From Acidobacteriota bacterium (GTDB taxonomy: Bacteria > Acidobacteriota > Blastocatellia > Pyrinomonadales > Pyrinomonadaceae), in contig JAEWFC010000010.1 in NCBI GenBank assembly GCA_023389035.1, forward strand, positions 1 to 64,000: a stretch of DNA of 64,000 nt, in the 5' to 3' direction. The position numbers and the translations under genes were made by a program. This document shows, piece after piece, positions 17,461 to 27,046 of the stretch (positions are counted from its first letter, which is position 1; every line of letters begins with the position of its first letter). Under the pieces are notes generated by a model. It did not search any database and was not told the origin of the DNA. It saw only the letters and a list, made by a program, of their open reading frames with translations.

Positions 17461-18354
17461 CTACTGTTCGTCGACGTGCGGGCTGCGGCTAGTGAAACTT
17501 TGGCCGGGTTTGGGCTCAAATTCTGCGGGCTCGGACCCAAGTGGTTTGCCACCGTCATCGTAATCGTACGAGTAGCCTACTCCGTGGACGCTTGCCACAG
17601 CCGTCTTTTCATTGACCTCGATCACTGAGATCTTTACGTTGGTGTTATTCACGCCGGTGAGCCAAAAACTCATCCCGACAATTACTCCCTTGTCACTTCC
17701 CGCGTCGATCGTGACGTCTGCATACCAACGCTCAGGTTTTTTGCCGACGCTCAGCACTTTTGCCGTTAGCGGTTTTCGATCAAGGATGTGTTTGAATTGG
17801 CTCGGGATCTCCGGATGGCCTTTTGGATCTTCGTGATTCTCATCGTTCTTAACGTAAAAGCTTCCATAATCTTCCCACGAGCCAGAGTTTACGGCGTAAG
17901 CAAAAAGTTCGAGTTGATCAGTCGGGATCAGCCAACGCTGGTGTCCCCATTTCACCGGCGTGAACTGTTTTTTGAGCGGAAGCAGGTGTTCGCCTTTATG
18001 AGTCTGTTCGGAATCGAGGGTGAGTATGCCGTCGTCAAACTTCGCTGATCCGAAATTCACCCACGCACGTGGTCCGTTACTGCACGTATCACGGTATGCG
18101 GCGAAGCCATGCTCCGGCGTCCAAACAAGCATCTCCGACCACGTTTCCCCGACGTAACGCGTGTATGATCCTTCCCATTCGTTGGACTTCCGGCTCTCAG
18201 ACAAGATCAGTTTGAATTTCTCGAGAAACGGCCCCTTTACCTCGTCAGGCAGAACGTCCACGTATCCCTGAGCACTCGTCTGCCATGAACCGAGGAAACA
18301 TAATGCGAGGCCCACTAACAGATGGGTTAATTGTCGGCTGGGAAACATGGTCAT
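17461..18354 (-). CDS. Secreted protein of unknown function
   Basis: 297 aa from the ATG at 18,354 (MTMFPSRQL), chosen because it places the signal peptide (LTHLLVGLALCFLGSWQTSAQG) at the N-terminus; the open frame begins 30 nt earlier. The mature part is soluble, with Trp-rich beta segments (LVWTPEHGFAAYRDT, WVNFGSAKFDDGILTL). The segment GSDKGVIVGMSFWLTG, followed by KISVIEVNEKTAVASV, resembles the 'DqGvkvGM-x-v' barrel loop found in FlgT/outer-membrane accessory proteins. It may be periplasmic. Function unknown. Confidence 0.7.
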   Translation of the reverse strand: MTMFPSRQLTHLLVGLALCFLGSWQTSAQGYVDVLPDEVKGPFLEKFKLILSESRKSNEWEGSYTRYVGETWSEMLVWTPEHGFAAYRDTCSNGPRAWVNFGSAKFDDGILTLDSEQTHKGEHLLPLKKQFTPVKWGHQRWLIPTDQLELFAYAVNSGSWEDYGSFYVKNDENHEDPKGHPEIPSQFKHILDRKPLTAKVLSVGKKPERWYADVTIDAGSDKGVIVGMSFWLTGVNNTNVKISVIEVNEKTAVASVHGVGYSYDYDDGGKPLGSEPAEFEPKPGQSFTSRSPHVDEQ

Positions 18355-18512
18355 ATTGTAACTTTCCAAGTTGCGCAGCGGCAATGATTTCTTTCCGCAG
18401 TTCGGACAGTATTTCCGGGCAGTCCGTTGCTCGCTTTCGGCCCGAATGCCCTCACCACGCGGTAACCGGTGTCGCTATGCGAGGCCGATGATAGAGTCAA
18501 AATACTGGCGGT

Positions 18513-19082
18513 TCACAAATTTGTCTCCGATTCACCGAATGGCTCGTGAACCCGAACTATAGGATCTTGATCATGAAAGGCCATACATATGGCGAAAGCT
18601 TCGGAACGGAAATCATCGCAACTGCGACCGAAGGCCGCAACGGTACGCGCGATCAAAAATGAATTTACACCCGTCGCAACCTCCGTCACATCGAACCCTG
18701 GGACATAGAGTTCGCCGAAAGGCACGAAATCCCCTGCGTCGAAATGTTCGATCCATTCGCAGGCCCAGTCATCATCGCCGGGCTCATACTCGCTAATAGG
18801 ATTGTAGTCTTGGCAAATGAAAAAATGGCCGGCCCAGTTATTGTCGAGATCATATTCGAAGTAGACAGCTTTTGCTTCATGATTTTTCGCTTTTGTAATA
18901 GTTGGCGAAAGCCCGGCAGACAACCGTCTCTGATATTCAGACGTGTCAATGTCAAGGATTTTATTGGTCAACTCCGCTCCGGCCAGCGATCTTCCGATGG
19001 TTTCAAACTCCACTTCCAAACCGGTCCAGTCCTTATTGCGCACAAACAAATGCATCCTGTGAATGAGGCTAAATAAATCCAT
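18513..19082 (-). CDS. Cytoplasmic protein of unknown function
   Basis: 189 aa, no signal peptide or membrane segment. Acidic and aromatic-rich (VYFEYDLDNNWAGHFFICQDYNP, EPGDDDWACEWIEHFDAGDF), a composition often seen in immunity proteins and SMI1/SUKH-type folds, but no motif proves that. It starts 10 nt downstream of the MenC-like gene, so the two may share a transcript. Codon use appears like the neighbours. Confidence 0.66.
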   Translation of the reverse strand: MDLFSLIHRMHLFVRNKDWTGLEVEFETIGRSLAGAELTNKILDIDTSEYQRRLSAGLSPTITKAKNHEAKAVYFEYDLDNNWAGHFFICQDYNPISEYEPGDDDWACEWIEHFDAGDFVPFGELYVPGFDVTEVATGVNSFLIARTVAAFGRSCDDFRSEAFAICMAFHDQDPIVRVHEPFGESETNL

Positions 19083-19092
19083 AGAGAGACCC

Positions 19093-20217
19093 TCAAGAAA
19101 TTACGGCATTTTGTATCGTCGCCTTTTCGATCCTGTCGCGTTTTATCTCAAACCCGATCCCCGGGCCTTCGGGGGCGGTTATTGTTCCTTCGGTGGAGAC
19201 CTCGACGGCGGGTTCGATGATGTCTTCCTGCCAATAGCGTTTGGAGGCGGAGACGTCGCCGGGCATTGTGTAGCCGGCGAGGGTTGAGATGGCGATGTTG
19301 TGAGCTCGGCCGATGCCGCTCTCGAGCATACCGCCGCACCAGACGGGCATTCCGGCCTCGCGGCAGATCTGTTCGATCATCATTGATTGCGAGTGCCCGC
19401 CGACGCGGCCGTTCTTTAGGTTGATGATCTTGCCGGACTTGAGTTCGATGGCCTTGCGGGCGTCGTCAGGCGATTTGATCGGCTCATCGAGGCAGATGGG
19501 CGTTTTTATCTCTCGCTGAAGTTTGGCGTGATCGATGATGTCATCGTGCGGTAAGGGCTGCTCGAGCATCATCAGGTCGAACTCATCGAGCGAGCGGAGC
19601 TTATCGATATCGTCGAGCGTGTAGGCCGAATTCGCGTCGCCCATCAACAGTATGTCGCCGAACTCGGCACGCACGGCCTTGATCACGTCATAATCCCAGG
19701 TCGGCGAGATCTTGATCTTGATGCGTTTGTAGCCGGCATCGACCTCGACGCGGATCTTTTCTAATAGCTGCGGGATCGAATCCTGTATGCCGATCGAAAC
19801 GCCGCATTCGATCGTCTGATTCACGCCGCCCAAATGCCGCCACAACGGAACGCCAAGCTTTTTTGCCTCAAGGTCCCAGCAGGCGGTCTCGATGCCGGAT
19901 TTAGCCATGCGGTGGCCGCGCGCCCATTTCATCAGGTCCCAGACGTCCGCGGCTGAGGAAACTTCCTTGCCGACGACCATCGGCGCAAGTATCTTTTCAG
20001 CGGTGACCCAGGCTGAATCGGTCCATTCCTCGGAATAGCCGGGCGACTCGCCGCAGGTGATCTCACCCCAGCCCTCAGCACCGTCAGCGTCTTCGACACG
20101 GACCAGAATGATGCGGCGTTCGTAGGTGCGCCCAAAGCTCGTCTCAAAGAAATGGACGAGCGGCAGGTGTATCTCGGTGAGTTCTATCTTCTTTATTTGC
20201 AGCATATCGAAAGACAT
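19093..20217 (-). CDS. menC: Enolase-superfamily MenC/N-succinylamino acid racemase-type enzyme
   Basis: 374-aa muconate-lactonizing-type enolase-superfamily protein closest to the o-succinylbenzoate synthase / N-succinylamino acid racemase group. All catalytic positions are present: Lys in KIKISP (~164-166), metal ligands Asp in DANSAY (~193), Glu in LEQPL (~218) and Asp in CLDEPI (~243), and the second Lys in NLKNGRVGG (~268). Spacing agrees with Amycolatopsis NSAR. It could make o-succinylbenzoate for menaquinone or racemise N-succinyl amino acids. No other men gene is nearby, so the symbol rests on family only. An internal ATG at 20,205 is an alternative start. It follows the third VWFA gene by 33 nt. 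Confidence 0.85.
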   Translation of the reverse strand: MSFDMLQIKKIELTEIHLPLVHFFETSFGRTYERRIILVRVEDADGAEGWGEITCGESPGYSEEWTDSAWVTAEKILAPMVVGKEVSSAADVWDLMKWARGHRMAKSGIETACWDLEAKKLGVPLWRHLGGVNQTIECGVSIGIQDSIPQLLEKIRVEVDAGYKRIKIKISPTWDYDVIKAVRAEFGDILLMGDANSAYTLDDIDKLRSLDEFDLMMLEQPLPHDDIIDHAKLQREIKTPICLDEPIKSPDDARKAIELKSGKIINLKNGRVGGHSQSMMIEQICREAGMPVWCGGMLESGIGRAHNIAISTLAGYTMPGDVSASKRYWQEDIIEPAVEVSTEGTITAPEGPGIGFEIKRDRIEKATIQNAVIS

Positions 20218-20250
20218 AAAGATTAATCGATTGCCGCAGATAATTCCAAT

Positions 20251-22449
20251 CTAAGGTACTACCTCAAACTGCACGAACTGCGTCGCAAGCTGGCGTTTTT
20301 CCTTCGCCTGACGGTCGATGGCGATGACCTGCAGGACGTAATCGCCCGGCTCCATATTGTCCGCGAGCTTGATCGCACCGCCCGATGCCAGCAGCACCGC
20401 ACCGCCCGGCCCTGTCGTTGGTTCGACCGGCGTGGCACTGCCGTTCATTATCAGTTGGCCGTCGCGAAATACGCGGATCCGGGCAGTGACATCAGGGCGT
20501 TTTGCCGGTCCGGGCCTTGCGTTGTATACCTCAAATCCGTACTGCAAAATACTCCCCACTCTGAACCTGCGACGAGAGGTGTCGATCATCGGATCGGTCG
20601 CGAGCGAGACGTTTTGCCCCGCTGCAGCGGAAACCTTAGTCCATTCATCCGGCGTGTAGCCCTGCAGGATGATGCCCGAAATATGAGGCCGACCTTTTTT
20701 AAGGTTCGGGACGTCCATGAACTGGCTCGCCGAACCTACCTTGCCGCCCTGTTGGTCACGAAGCGCGACGCGAAACTGAACCGGGCCCGGCGTTTTCACA
20801 GGAAAACTAAAGCTGTAAACAAAGCCGTCACGCAGCAGCTTTGCCAGGCCGCTCGGTTTCACGTTCAGCGTGTAGCCACGTGACAGCGTCTGGATGAGCT
20901 GGCCGTTATCGCCGAATGTAGCGGCGACGATCACGATGTCAGCCTTTTTCTCACCGTTGGGCTCGTCACGAAATTCCAGATCTTTCGCATCAACGTGCAG
21001 CAGGGTGCGAACGTAGCTTCCCTGCCGCGGATGATTTCCAAACACCGGATTCAATGAAAGCGAGATCTCGGTCTTTGCAAAGGGCGACGAGAGAGCATCG
21101 TTGATCTGCTGCTGCGGTGAAAGGTTCGAGCCGGCTGCAAGCATTGTTTCGCGATCTGGCGAATTTATAAATCCGCTGCGATAGCGAACGTTAGCTCCGG
21201 GCCGGCTGACCCGAACCTCGAACTTATTGAACCTGCGGCGGACGGGATCGAACGTCTCATCGTTCGGCTCATAACCGACCAGATAATAGCTCTGGTCGTT
21301 CATCACCTTACGAACTCCGCTTGCGAGGTCGTTGTTGTTCAGTATCGCAAAACCGCCGGTCTCTTTTGCGAGATATTGCATTCCGTCCTGCGAGTTCCAC
21401 ATTTCACGCGAACGCTGGCTGAGGGCTCGACCGATCGACTGCGGCGAAGGCGAAATGATCTTGTCTGCTGCAGTGATGCCGAGCGTCTGCAGGCCGCGGG
21501 AATCGACTGCATAAACCACCACCGACGCACGGTTCGCAGCGTCGACGAGCCGGCTCATCATATCTATCATCCCGCCATCGTTCGAAAATCCGCCCTCGAT
21601 CCGCTGAAATAAAGGGATTCCGTCGGTAAAAAGGATGACGGACTTACGGCCCGGAAGCTCGCCCATTCCGTTGATGATGAATTGCAGTGCACCGAGCGTT
21701 CCGGTCGTGTACTGGGCTCGCCGAAAATCCTCGGCCGAATCCAGAAACTCTCGCTCGGCCTGGAGGTCTTCTTCGTCGATCTCACTGCTGCCGCCGATGG
21801 CCCCAAGCAGCTCAAGGGGCGTCGGCTCGATGTTCGCGAATGCAGAAGTTCCGCCGCTTCCGAGCGGATTCCATTTGACCCGTTCAATTGCCGCGTGCAG
21901 CAGCTTTTTGTCCATCGTGAACTGCTGCAGAGCTCCCATGCCCGCTCCGGTCCGAATGATCGCAACCAGGTCTCCGGGCTGCATCTGTTCATCAACAAAT
22001 TTTCTGAGTGCTCGACGCGTATGGTATGCACTTTCGAAAGAAAGCGAAAGGTCATCCACGACCAACGCCATCGCTCGCCCGACGCTCTCAGGCCGGATCA
22101 CACGCGGCGGTTCAGGAATGCCTGGTTCACGCGGATCTGGACGCGGCTCGCGGCGGCGGCTGACACGTTTCTCGCCGCCGGAGACAAAGCTGAAATTCGT
22201 GATCGCCTGTCTTTCGCCGTTCTCAAATATCTCCACCTCGTCGGCCCGCAGATCAGTGATCGGGTTTCCTTTCGAATCCGTCACGGTAACGTCGATCTGG
22301 ATCAGGTTGGTCGAGATCTTGACCACATCGCCGTCATCGGCTGGTGCTCGCGGTGTCGGTGTCGGCTCGACGGTCTGCGAGTTTGCTCCAGCAGAACCGA
22401 GAAGCAGAAGAGACAGTGAAAGGCAAAGCGTTTGAATGACGGATCTCAT
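20251..22449 (-). CDS. Secreted VWFA-domain protein (acidobacterial type), copy 3
   Basis: 732 aa with a signal peptide (MRSVIQTLCLSLSLLLLGSAGANSQ). A short Pro/Thr linker leads to an N-terminal domain (about 36-95) and then a von Willebrand A domain with MIDAS motif DDLSLS (~130) and VILFTDGIPLF. The C-terminal half is beta-rich and ends ATQFVQFEVVP. Residues 36-78 are identical to the copy at 22,473-24,662, and long C-terminal stretches also match. It is the last of three tandem copies on one strand, 23 nt downstream of copy 2. The family is common in Acidobacteriota and its function is unknown; extracellular adhesion or ligand binding is an inference from the MIDAS. Confidence 0.9.
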   Translation of the reverse strand: MRSVIQTLCLSLSLLLLGSAGANSQTVEPTPTPRAPADDGDVVKISTNLIQIDVTVTDSKGNPITDLRADEVEIFENGERQAITNFSFVSGGEKRVSRRREPRPDPREPGIPEPPRVIRPESVGRAMALVVDDLSLSFESAYHTRRALRKFVDEQMQPGDLVAIIRTGAGMGALQQFTMDKKLLHAAIERVKWNPLGSGGTSAFANIEPTPLELLGAIGGSSEIDEEDLQAEREFLDSAEDFRRAQYTTGTLGALQFIINGMGELPGRKSVILFTDGIPLFQRIEGGFSNDGGMIDMMSRLVDAANRASVVVYAVDSRGLQTLGITAADKIISPSPQSIGRALSQRSREMWNSQDGMQYLAKETGGFAILNNNDLASGVRKVMNDQSYYLVGYEPNDETFDPVRRRFNKFEVRVSRPGANVRYRSGFINSPDRETMLAAGSNLSPQQQINDALSSPFAKTEISLSLNPVFGNHPRQGSYVRTLLHVDAKDLEFRDEPNGEKKADIVIVAATFGDNGQLIQTLSRGYTLNVKPSGLAKLLRDGFVYSFSFPVKTPGPVQFRVALRDQQGGKVGSASQFMDVPNLKKGRPHISGIILQGYTPDEWTKVSAAAGQNVSLATDPMIDTSRRRFRVGSILQYGFEVYNARPGPAKRPDVTARIRVFRDGQLIMNGSATPVEPTTGPGGAVLLASGGAIKLADNMEPGDYVLQVIAIDRQAKEKRQLATQFVQFEVVP

Positions 22450-22472
22450 GTTTTGAAGTTTAGAGTTTGCAG

Positions 22473-24662
22473 CTATGGAACAACCTCGAACTGCACGTAC
22501 TGCGTCGCGAGCTGTCTTTTTTCCTTTGCCTGACGGTCGATGACGATCACCTGCAGTACGTAGTCGCCAGGCTCCATTTGATCGGTCAGCTTGATGGCGC
22601 CGCCCGATGCAAGCAAGACCGCACCGCCCGGGCCGGTCGTTGGTTCGACCGGTGTCGGGTTGCCGTTCAGCACCAACTCCCCGTCTCGAAAGATCCGGAT
22701 ACGGGTAGTCACGTCCGGGCGTTTCGCCGGTCCCGGACGTGCGTTGTAGATCTCAAATCCGTACTGCACGACGCTCCCGACTTTAAAGCTTCGGCGCGAC
22801 GTGTCTGTTTTGATGTCCGATTCCATGCGGCTCGTGAGCGTTCCAGTGTCGGAGATCGTTTGCCATTCATCGCTAGTGTAACCCTGAAGTACTATGCCGG
22901 AAACATACGGTCGCTGCTGCTTAAAATCAGGTATCTCGATGAACTGGCTTGCAGACCCAATAGTTCCCGCTTTTTGGTCTCGAAGTACAACGCGGTACTG
23001 AAACGACCCCGGTTTTTTGACCGGGAACGTAAATTCATAGACGAACCCTGTTGTCTTCATTTTCTCAAAAACGTCGGGCGGAAGATTGATTGCGTAACCC
23101 TTTCCTATCTGATCGGCGACTGCACCATCCATCCCAAAGCTCCCCGCTAGAATGGCTATCTCCAGCTTCTTCCAGCCGTTGGGAAGTTCTGTGAACTGCA
23201 GATCGTTTACGTCCACGTGCAGAAGTGACCGGACATAGTTACCGGTTCGCGGGTGATTGCCGTAGAGCGGATTCAAGTAGAGCTTGATGTCGTTCTTTGC
23301 GAACGGCGAACGGAGCGCTTGGTTCAATTGTTCTTCGACGGTAAGCGTTGGAGCAGCCACTACGGCCGGAACTTCACGATCGGCGACTCCGAGGAAACCA
23401 TTGCGATATCGAACGTTAGCTCCAGGGCGGCTGACCCGAACCTCAAAGCGATTGAATTTGATCTTAGCGGGGTCGAAAGTTTCAGAATCCGGTTCGTACC
23501 CGATCAGATAGTAGCTCTGATCTCGCATTGCCCGCTCAATTCCCTTTCCCAGATCATTCTGATTAGTAAAAGCGAGGCCGCCCGTCTTGCGTGCAAGAAC
23601 AGACGGACCACCCTGCGTCTCGTACAATTGTGATGAGCGGGTAGACCAAATCGCCGAATACTGTTGTGGATTTGTGCTCCCCTTTATACTGTCAGCGGCA
23701 GTCGGGCCCGTAAACTGAAGCCCGCGGGAATCGATCGTGTAGAACACGACTGCTGCGCGGTTCGCGGCTTCAATGACCGCTGATAAATGCTCGCTGACAT
23801 CTTGCGGCGCGATATATCCGACGGGGTCCTTGTCGCTCAATGAAAACCCGTCAGTAAATAAGATGACTGCCTTTCTGCCCGGCAATTCCGACAATCCTTT
23901 GACCACATACTCAAGCGATTCGAACAATTCTCCCACATTCAAACCGGGCTGCTCCTCCGCCATTTGAGCTTGTTGTTCTGCTGCAACTTCCGCAGCGGTG
24001 ATAAGAGGTGCGCCCGCAGTCTGTAAACTTTCCATCGCTCCCGGAGAAATGGTTGTGAATGCCCTCATTCGTCGGCTTCGGGGATTCCACCTTACAGCTT
24101 CCGCCGCCGCCAGCAGCAGCGTCTTGTTAGTTGTAAATTGCTGCAGTGCCCCTACACTTCCACCCGCTCGAACTATCGCAACGAGATCCCCGTCTTCCAT
24201 CTGTTCGTTAACAAACTTTCGAATGGCCTGCCGTGTGCGATAAGCACTTTCAAACGATAGCGAAAGATCGTCGACAACCAGGACGAACGTACGGCGGATC
24301 TGATCCGCCCGCGGTATGGTAGGCGTGACGGGAACGCTGATCCCGTCCTGAACGTTTGGTGAAGGCCGTTCGCTTGCGGCGGGACGCGCACTTGAGATAA
24401 ACGAGAAGTTCGTCATGGCCTGTTTCTTGCCATTTTCGAATATCTCTACCTCGTCGGCCCGCAGGTCGGTGATCGGGTTTCCTTTGGAATCCGTGACGGT
24501 CACGTCGATCTGGATAAGGTTCGTCGAGATCTTGACCACATCGCCGTCATCCGCAGGCGGCCGCTGCGGCGGTGTGGGCTCGACGGTTTGCGAATACGTT
24601 GCAGCGGCTACGAGAAAAAGCAGCGAGAACGAAAAACAAAGTGTGCGGGTGAACTTGTTCAT
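22473..24662 (-). CDS. Secreted VWFA-domain protein (acidobacterial type), copy 2
   Basis: 729 aa from the ATG at 24,662, chosen because GAGG precedes it at good spacing and the signal peptide (MNKFTRTLCFSFSLLFLVAAATYSQ) begins there; a TTG at 24,686 overlapping the upstream stop is the alternative. MIDAS motif DDLSLS and VILFTDGFSLS are present. An insertion rich in Ala/Gln/Glu near residue 240 (LITAAEVAAEQQAQMAEEQPG) is absent from copy 3. The DNA of the shared N-terminal block differs from copy 3 mostly at silent positions, so the duplication is old and the protein sequence has been kept. Middle gene of the three-gene array. Confidence 0.9.
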   Translation of the reverse strand: MNKFTRTLCFSFSLLFLVAAATYSQTVEPTPPQRPPADDGDVVKISTNLIQIDVTVTDSKGNPITDLRADEVEIFENGKKQAMTNFSFISSARPAASERPSPNVQDGISVPVTPTIPRADQIRRTFVLVVDDLSLSFESAYRTRQAIRKFVNEQMEDGDLVAIVRAGGSVGALQQFTTNKTLLLAAAEAVRWNPRSRRMRAFTTISPGAMESLQTAGAPLITAAEVAAEQQAQMAEEQPGLNVGELFESLEYVVKGLSELPGRKAVILFTDGFSLSDKDPVGYIAPQDVSEHLSAVIEAANRAAVVFYTIDSRGLQFTGPTAADSIKGSTNPQQYSAIWSTRSSQLYETQGGPSVLARKTGGLAFTNQNDLGKGIERAMRDQSYYLIGYEPDSETFDPAKIKFNRFEVRVSRPGANVRYRNGFLGVADREVPAVVAAPTLTVEEQLNQALRSPFAKNDIKLYLNPLYGNHPRTGNYVRSLLHVDVNDLQFTELPNGWKKLEIAILAGSFGMDGAVADQIGKGYAINLPPDVFEKMKTTGFVYEFTFPVKKPGSFQYRVVLRDQKAGTIGSASQFIEIPDFKQQRPYVSGIVLQGYTSDEWQTISDTGTLTSRMESDIKTDTSRRSFKVGSVVQYGFEIYNARPGPAKRPDVTTRIRIFRDGELVLNGNPTPVEPTTGPGGAVLLASGGAIKLTDQMEPGDYVLQVIVIDRQAKEKRQLATQYVQFEVVP

Positions 24663-24682
24663 ATTACCTCGGGGGTCTGCGA

Positions 24683-26890
24683 TCAAGGTATTACTTCGAA
24701 CTGCACGTACTGCGTCGCTATACGTTTCTTATTCTTTGCGTTGCCGTCCGTGACGATTATCTGCAACACGTAGTCGCCGGGAAGAAGGTTACTGCCGAGC
24801 TCGAGGGCGTCGGTATGGCTGAGCTCGCGTGTGCCGGCGAGCCCGGCGGCGTCGAGGGTAAATTCCTTACTTTCGAACACAAGCTTGCGGTCGTGAAAGA
24901 CGCGGCTCTGGATACGGAAATCCGCGGCCTGTTTAGCCGGAACTTTTGCGTTAAGTAGTTCAACCCCGAAGCGCAGAACGCTTCCACGCTTGAATTCGCG
25001 GTTCGCGGTCGAATACTTCGGGTCAGGCTTATCGAACGGATCGCCCGAGAAGACATTCGTATTGACCTGCGCCGAGCCGCCTGTCAGCGAAGCCCAAAAT
25101 TCTTTGGAAACATTCTCAAGCACGATGCCGGAAAGGGTAAGACCTTCCTTCTTCAGGTTCGGCACGTCGATAAATTGATTGGCTGACCCGACCTCGCGGC
25201 TTTCGCGGTCGAGTATCGCGACACGCATCTGATACGCACCAGGTTTCTTTACGGGGAAAATGAAGCTGTACGCGATGCCGTCGCGTTTTACGCGTTCAAG
25301 ATGCTCAGCACGGACGGTCGTTGTGCCGTTCGCATTTGTCTTCTCGACGGGAGCACCATTATCGCCGTAACTGATCGCGAGAATGTCGAAGGTCGCCTGA
25401 TAGCTGCCGTTGTCCAGCTTTTTGAACGTCAGGTCTTTTGCATCGATGTGCAGAAACGAATGGACAAAATAGCCACGTTTTGGCGTGTGGCCGAATAGAG
25501 CGTTTAGCTTGACCGATACGCCGTTCATCGCGAATGGCGATGTGAGCGCTCGCATTATCTTGGTCGGATAGTTCAGGTCCACGACCAGCCGCTGCTGCTC
25601 TTCGCCGATAAAGAATCCGCTGCGATGTCGGACCTCGACCCCTTTCCGCAGGACCTTTACATCGACCTTGTTAAACTTTCGCAGCTCGGCGTCAAAGGTA
25701 TCGTCGCTTGGTTCATAGGCGATCAGGTAATAGCTCTGGTCCTCAAGCACCTTCTGCACTCCGGCGGTGAGGTCGTTGCGATTTGTATATGCAAAGCCGC
25801 CGGTCTCTTCGGCAAGGTAATACAAGCCCTGCTGGCTGTTAAAGAACTCACGGTTGCGGTCCGCAAGCCGCTGTGGGATCGAGGTCTGGACGCCGTCCAT
25901 TTGGGAATTTGGATCGTAGATCTGGTCAGCAGCGGTGAAGCCGGTGTACTCGAGCCCGCGGGCGTCGAGTGGGTAAAATACGACTGACTTCGCATTCGCC
26001 TCCGCGACGAGATTCTTTAAGAACTCCATCGTCCGCGAAGCCATTATGCTGCCGCCCTCGATGCGGTTGAATACGTTGATGCCGTCAGAGAATAGGATCA
26101 CCGACTTTCGACCAGGCAGCTCGGCCATACCACTGACGATATACTTGAGAGCTCCGAGCGTGCCGGCGGTGAAGATGCTCTCGCGAAAATCCGATTGCCC
26201 CTCGAGAAACTGCCTCTCGGAATCTAGGTCGTCCTTATCGAAGGCGACCAGGTTAGGATCGCCGGTCCGGCGCAGCATTTCCACGCCCGTCGGTTCGATG
26301 GGATCGAAAGAACCGAATCGCCCGATGCCTTTCGGGTTCCATTTGACGCGCTCGATCGCTGCGTAAAGCTGCTGCTTGTTAGACGTAAATTGCTGCAGGG
26401 CTCCGATGCCTGCACCGGTACGGATAATGCCGACCAGATCGCCATCCTGCATCTGCTCGTCTACGTATTTCTTTAGTGCGCGCCGAGTGTGAGCGGAGCT
26501 TACGAACGAAAGCGTTAGATCATCCACCACGAGAGCGATCGTACGCCTGACCTGTTCAGGGCGTATCTGGAGCGGCGGCTCGGGAATGTTGGTCTCGGTC
26601 TTTTCCTTCTTAACAGGCTTTGGCTGCGGGTTATCGACGAATGAAAAGCCGGTGATCACCTGCTTGACGCCGTTCTCGTAGATCTCTATCTCGTCGCGCG
26701 AGAGGTCGGGCACCGCTCGGCCGTCCTTGTCCACGACGGAAACGTCCAGCTGGATCAGATTTGTTGTGATCTTGACGACCTGGCCGTTGTCGCCGGGCGG
26801 AGTCGGAGCGGGCTGCGGATCTGCGGTCTGAGCCGACGATCCTATCGAAAACAGTAATAGGAAGGCGGCCGCACAAAAAGCGTGTTTCAT
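24683..26890 (-). CDS. Secreted VWFA-domain protein (acidobacterial type), copy 1
   Basis: 735 aa with signal peptide MKHAFCAAAFLLLFSIGSSAQ. Same architecture as copies 2 and 3: TTNLIQLDVSVVDKDGRAVPDLSRDEIEIYENG opens the N-terminal domain, then the VWA domain has DDLTLS, a Ser-to-Thr change in the MIDAS DxSxS that could still bind metal, and VILFSDGINVF. The C-terminus ends ATQYVQFEVIP. It is the first and most diverged of the tandem copies and is divergent from the lytic transglycosylase gene across a 156-nt gap. Confidence 0.9.
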   Translation of the reverse strand: MKHAFCAAAFLLLFSIGSSAQTADPQPAPTPPGDNGQVVKITTNLIQLDVSVVDKDGRAVPDLSRDEIEIYENGVKQVITGFSFVDNPQPKPVKKEKTETNIPEPPLQIRPEQVRRTIALVVDDLTLSFVSSAHTRRALKKYVDEQMQDGDLVGIIRTGAGIGALQQFTSNKQQLYAAIERVKWNPKGIGRFGSFDPIEPTGVEMLRRTGDPNLVAFDKDDLDSERQFLEGQSDFRESIFTAGTLGALKYIVSGMAELPGRKSVILFSDGINVFNRIEGGSIMASRTMEFLKNLVAEANAKSVVFYPLDARGLEYTGFTAADQIYDPNSQMDGVQTSIPQRLADRNREFFNSQQGLYYLAEETGGFAYTNRNDLTAGVQKVLEDQSYYLIAYEPSDDTFDAELRKFNKVDVKVLRKGVEVRHRSGFFIGEEQQRLVVDLNYPTKIMRALTSPFAMNGVSVKLNALFGHTPKRGYFVHSFLHIDAKDLTFKKLDNGSYQATFDILAISYGDNGAPVEKTNANGTTTVRAEHLERVKRDGIAYSFIFPVKKPGAYQMRVAILDRESREVGSANQFIDVPNLKKEGLTLSGIVLENVSKEFWASLTGGSAQVNTNVFSGDPFDKPDPKYSTANREFKRGSVLRFGVELLNAKVPAKQAADFRIQSRVFHDRKLVFESKEFTLDAAGLAGTRELSHTDALELGSNLLPGDYVLQIIVTDGNAKNKKRIATQYVQFEVIP

Positions 26891-26944
26891 TAGTTATTGC
26901 CTCAGAGAGCGGACAACGGAATCTTACGAACGGGAAGAGAGTTT

Positions 26945-26960
26945 TGTTATACTATTACAG
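26945..26960. promoter_or_regulatory. Possible promoter region between the VWFA array and slt
   Basis: The 156-nt divergent gap holds an AT-rich patch, GTTATACTATTACAG, with a plus-strand TATACT -10 candidate and an overlapping minus-strand candidate. The -35 match is poor on both strands. Position between two divergent genes is the main support. Confidence 0.3.
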
Positions 26961-27046
26961 TTCTTTATCGTTTGGAAGCTTTTTCTACAGACATAATCCG
27001 CCCGGGAACCAGCATCGAATCCCTTCGGGAGCCGCAAGATAGAAGT

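Noticed and set aside
18285..18562. Short plus-strand frames between secreted-protein genes
   Set aside because: They lack ribosome-binding sites and cross a non-conserved gap.
21635..22435. Plus-strand open frames of over 240 codons inside VWFA copy 3
   Set aside because: They are shadows of the VWFA coding sequence, caused by GC-rich third positions; no matching protein family.
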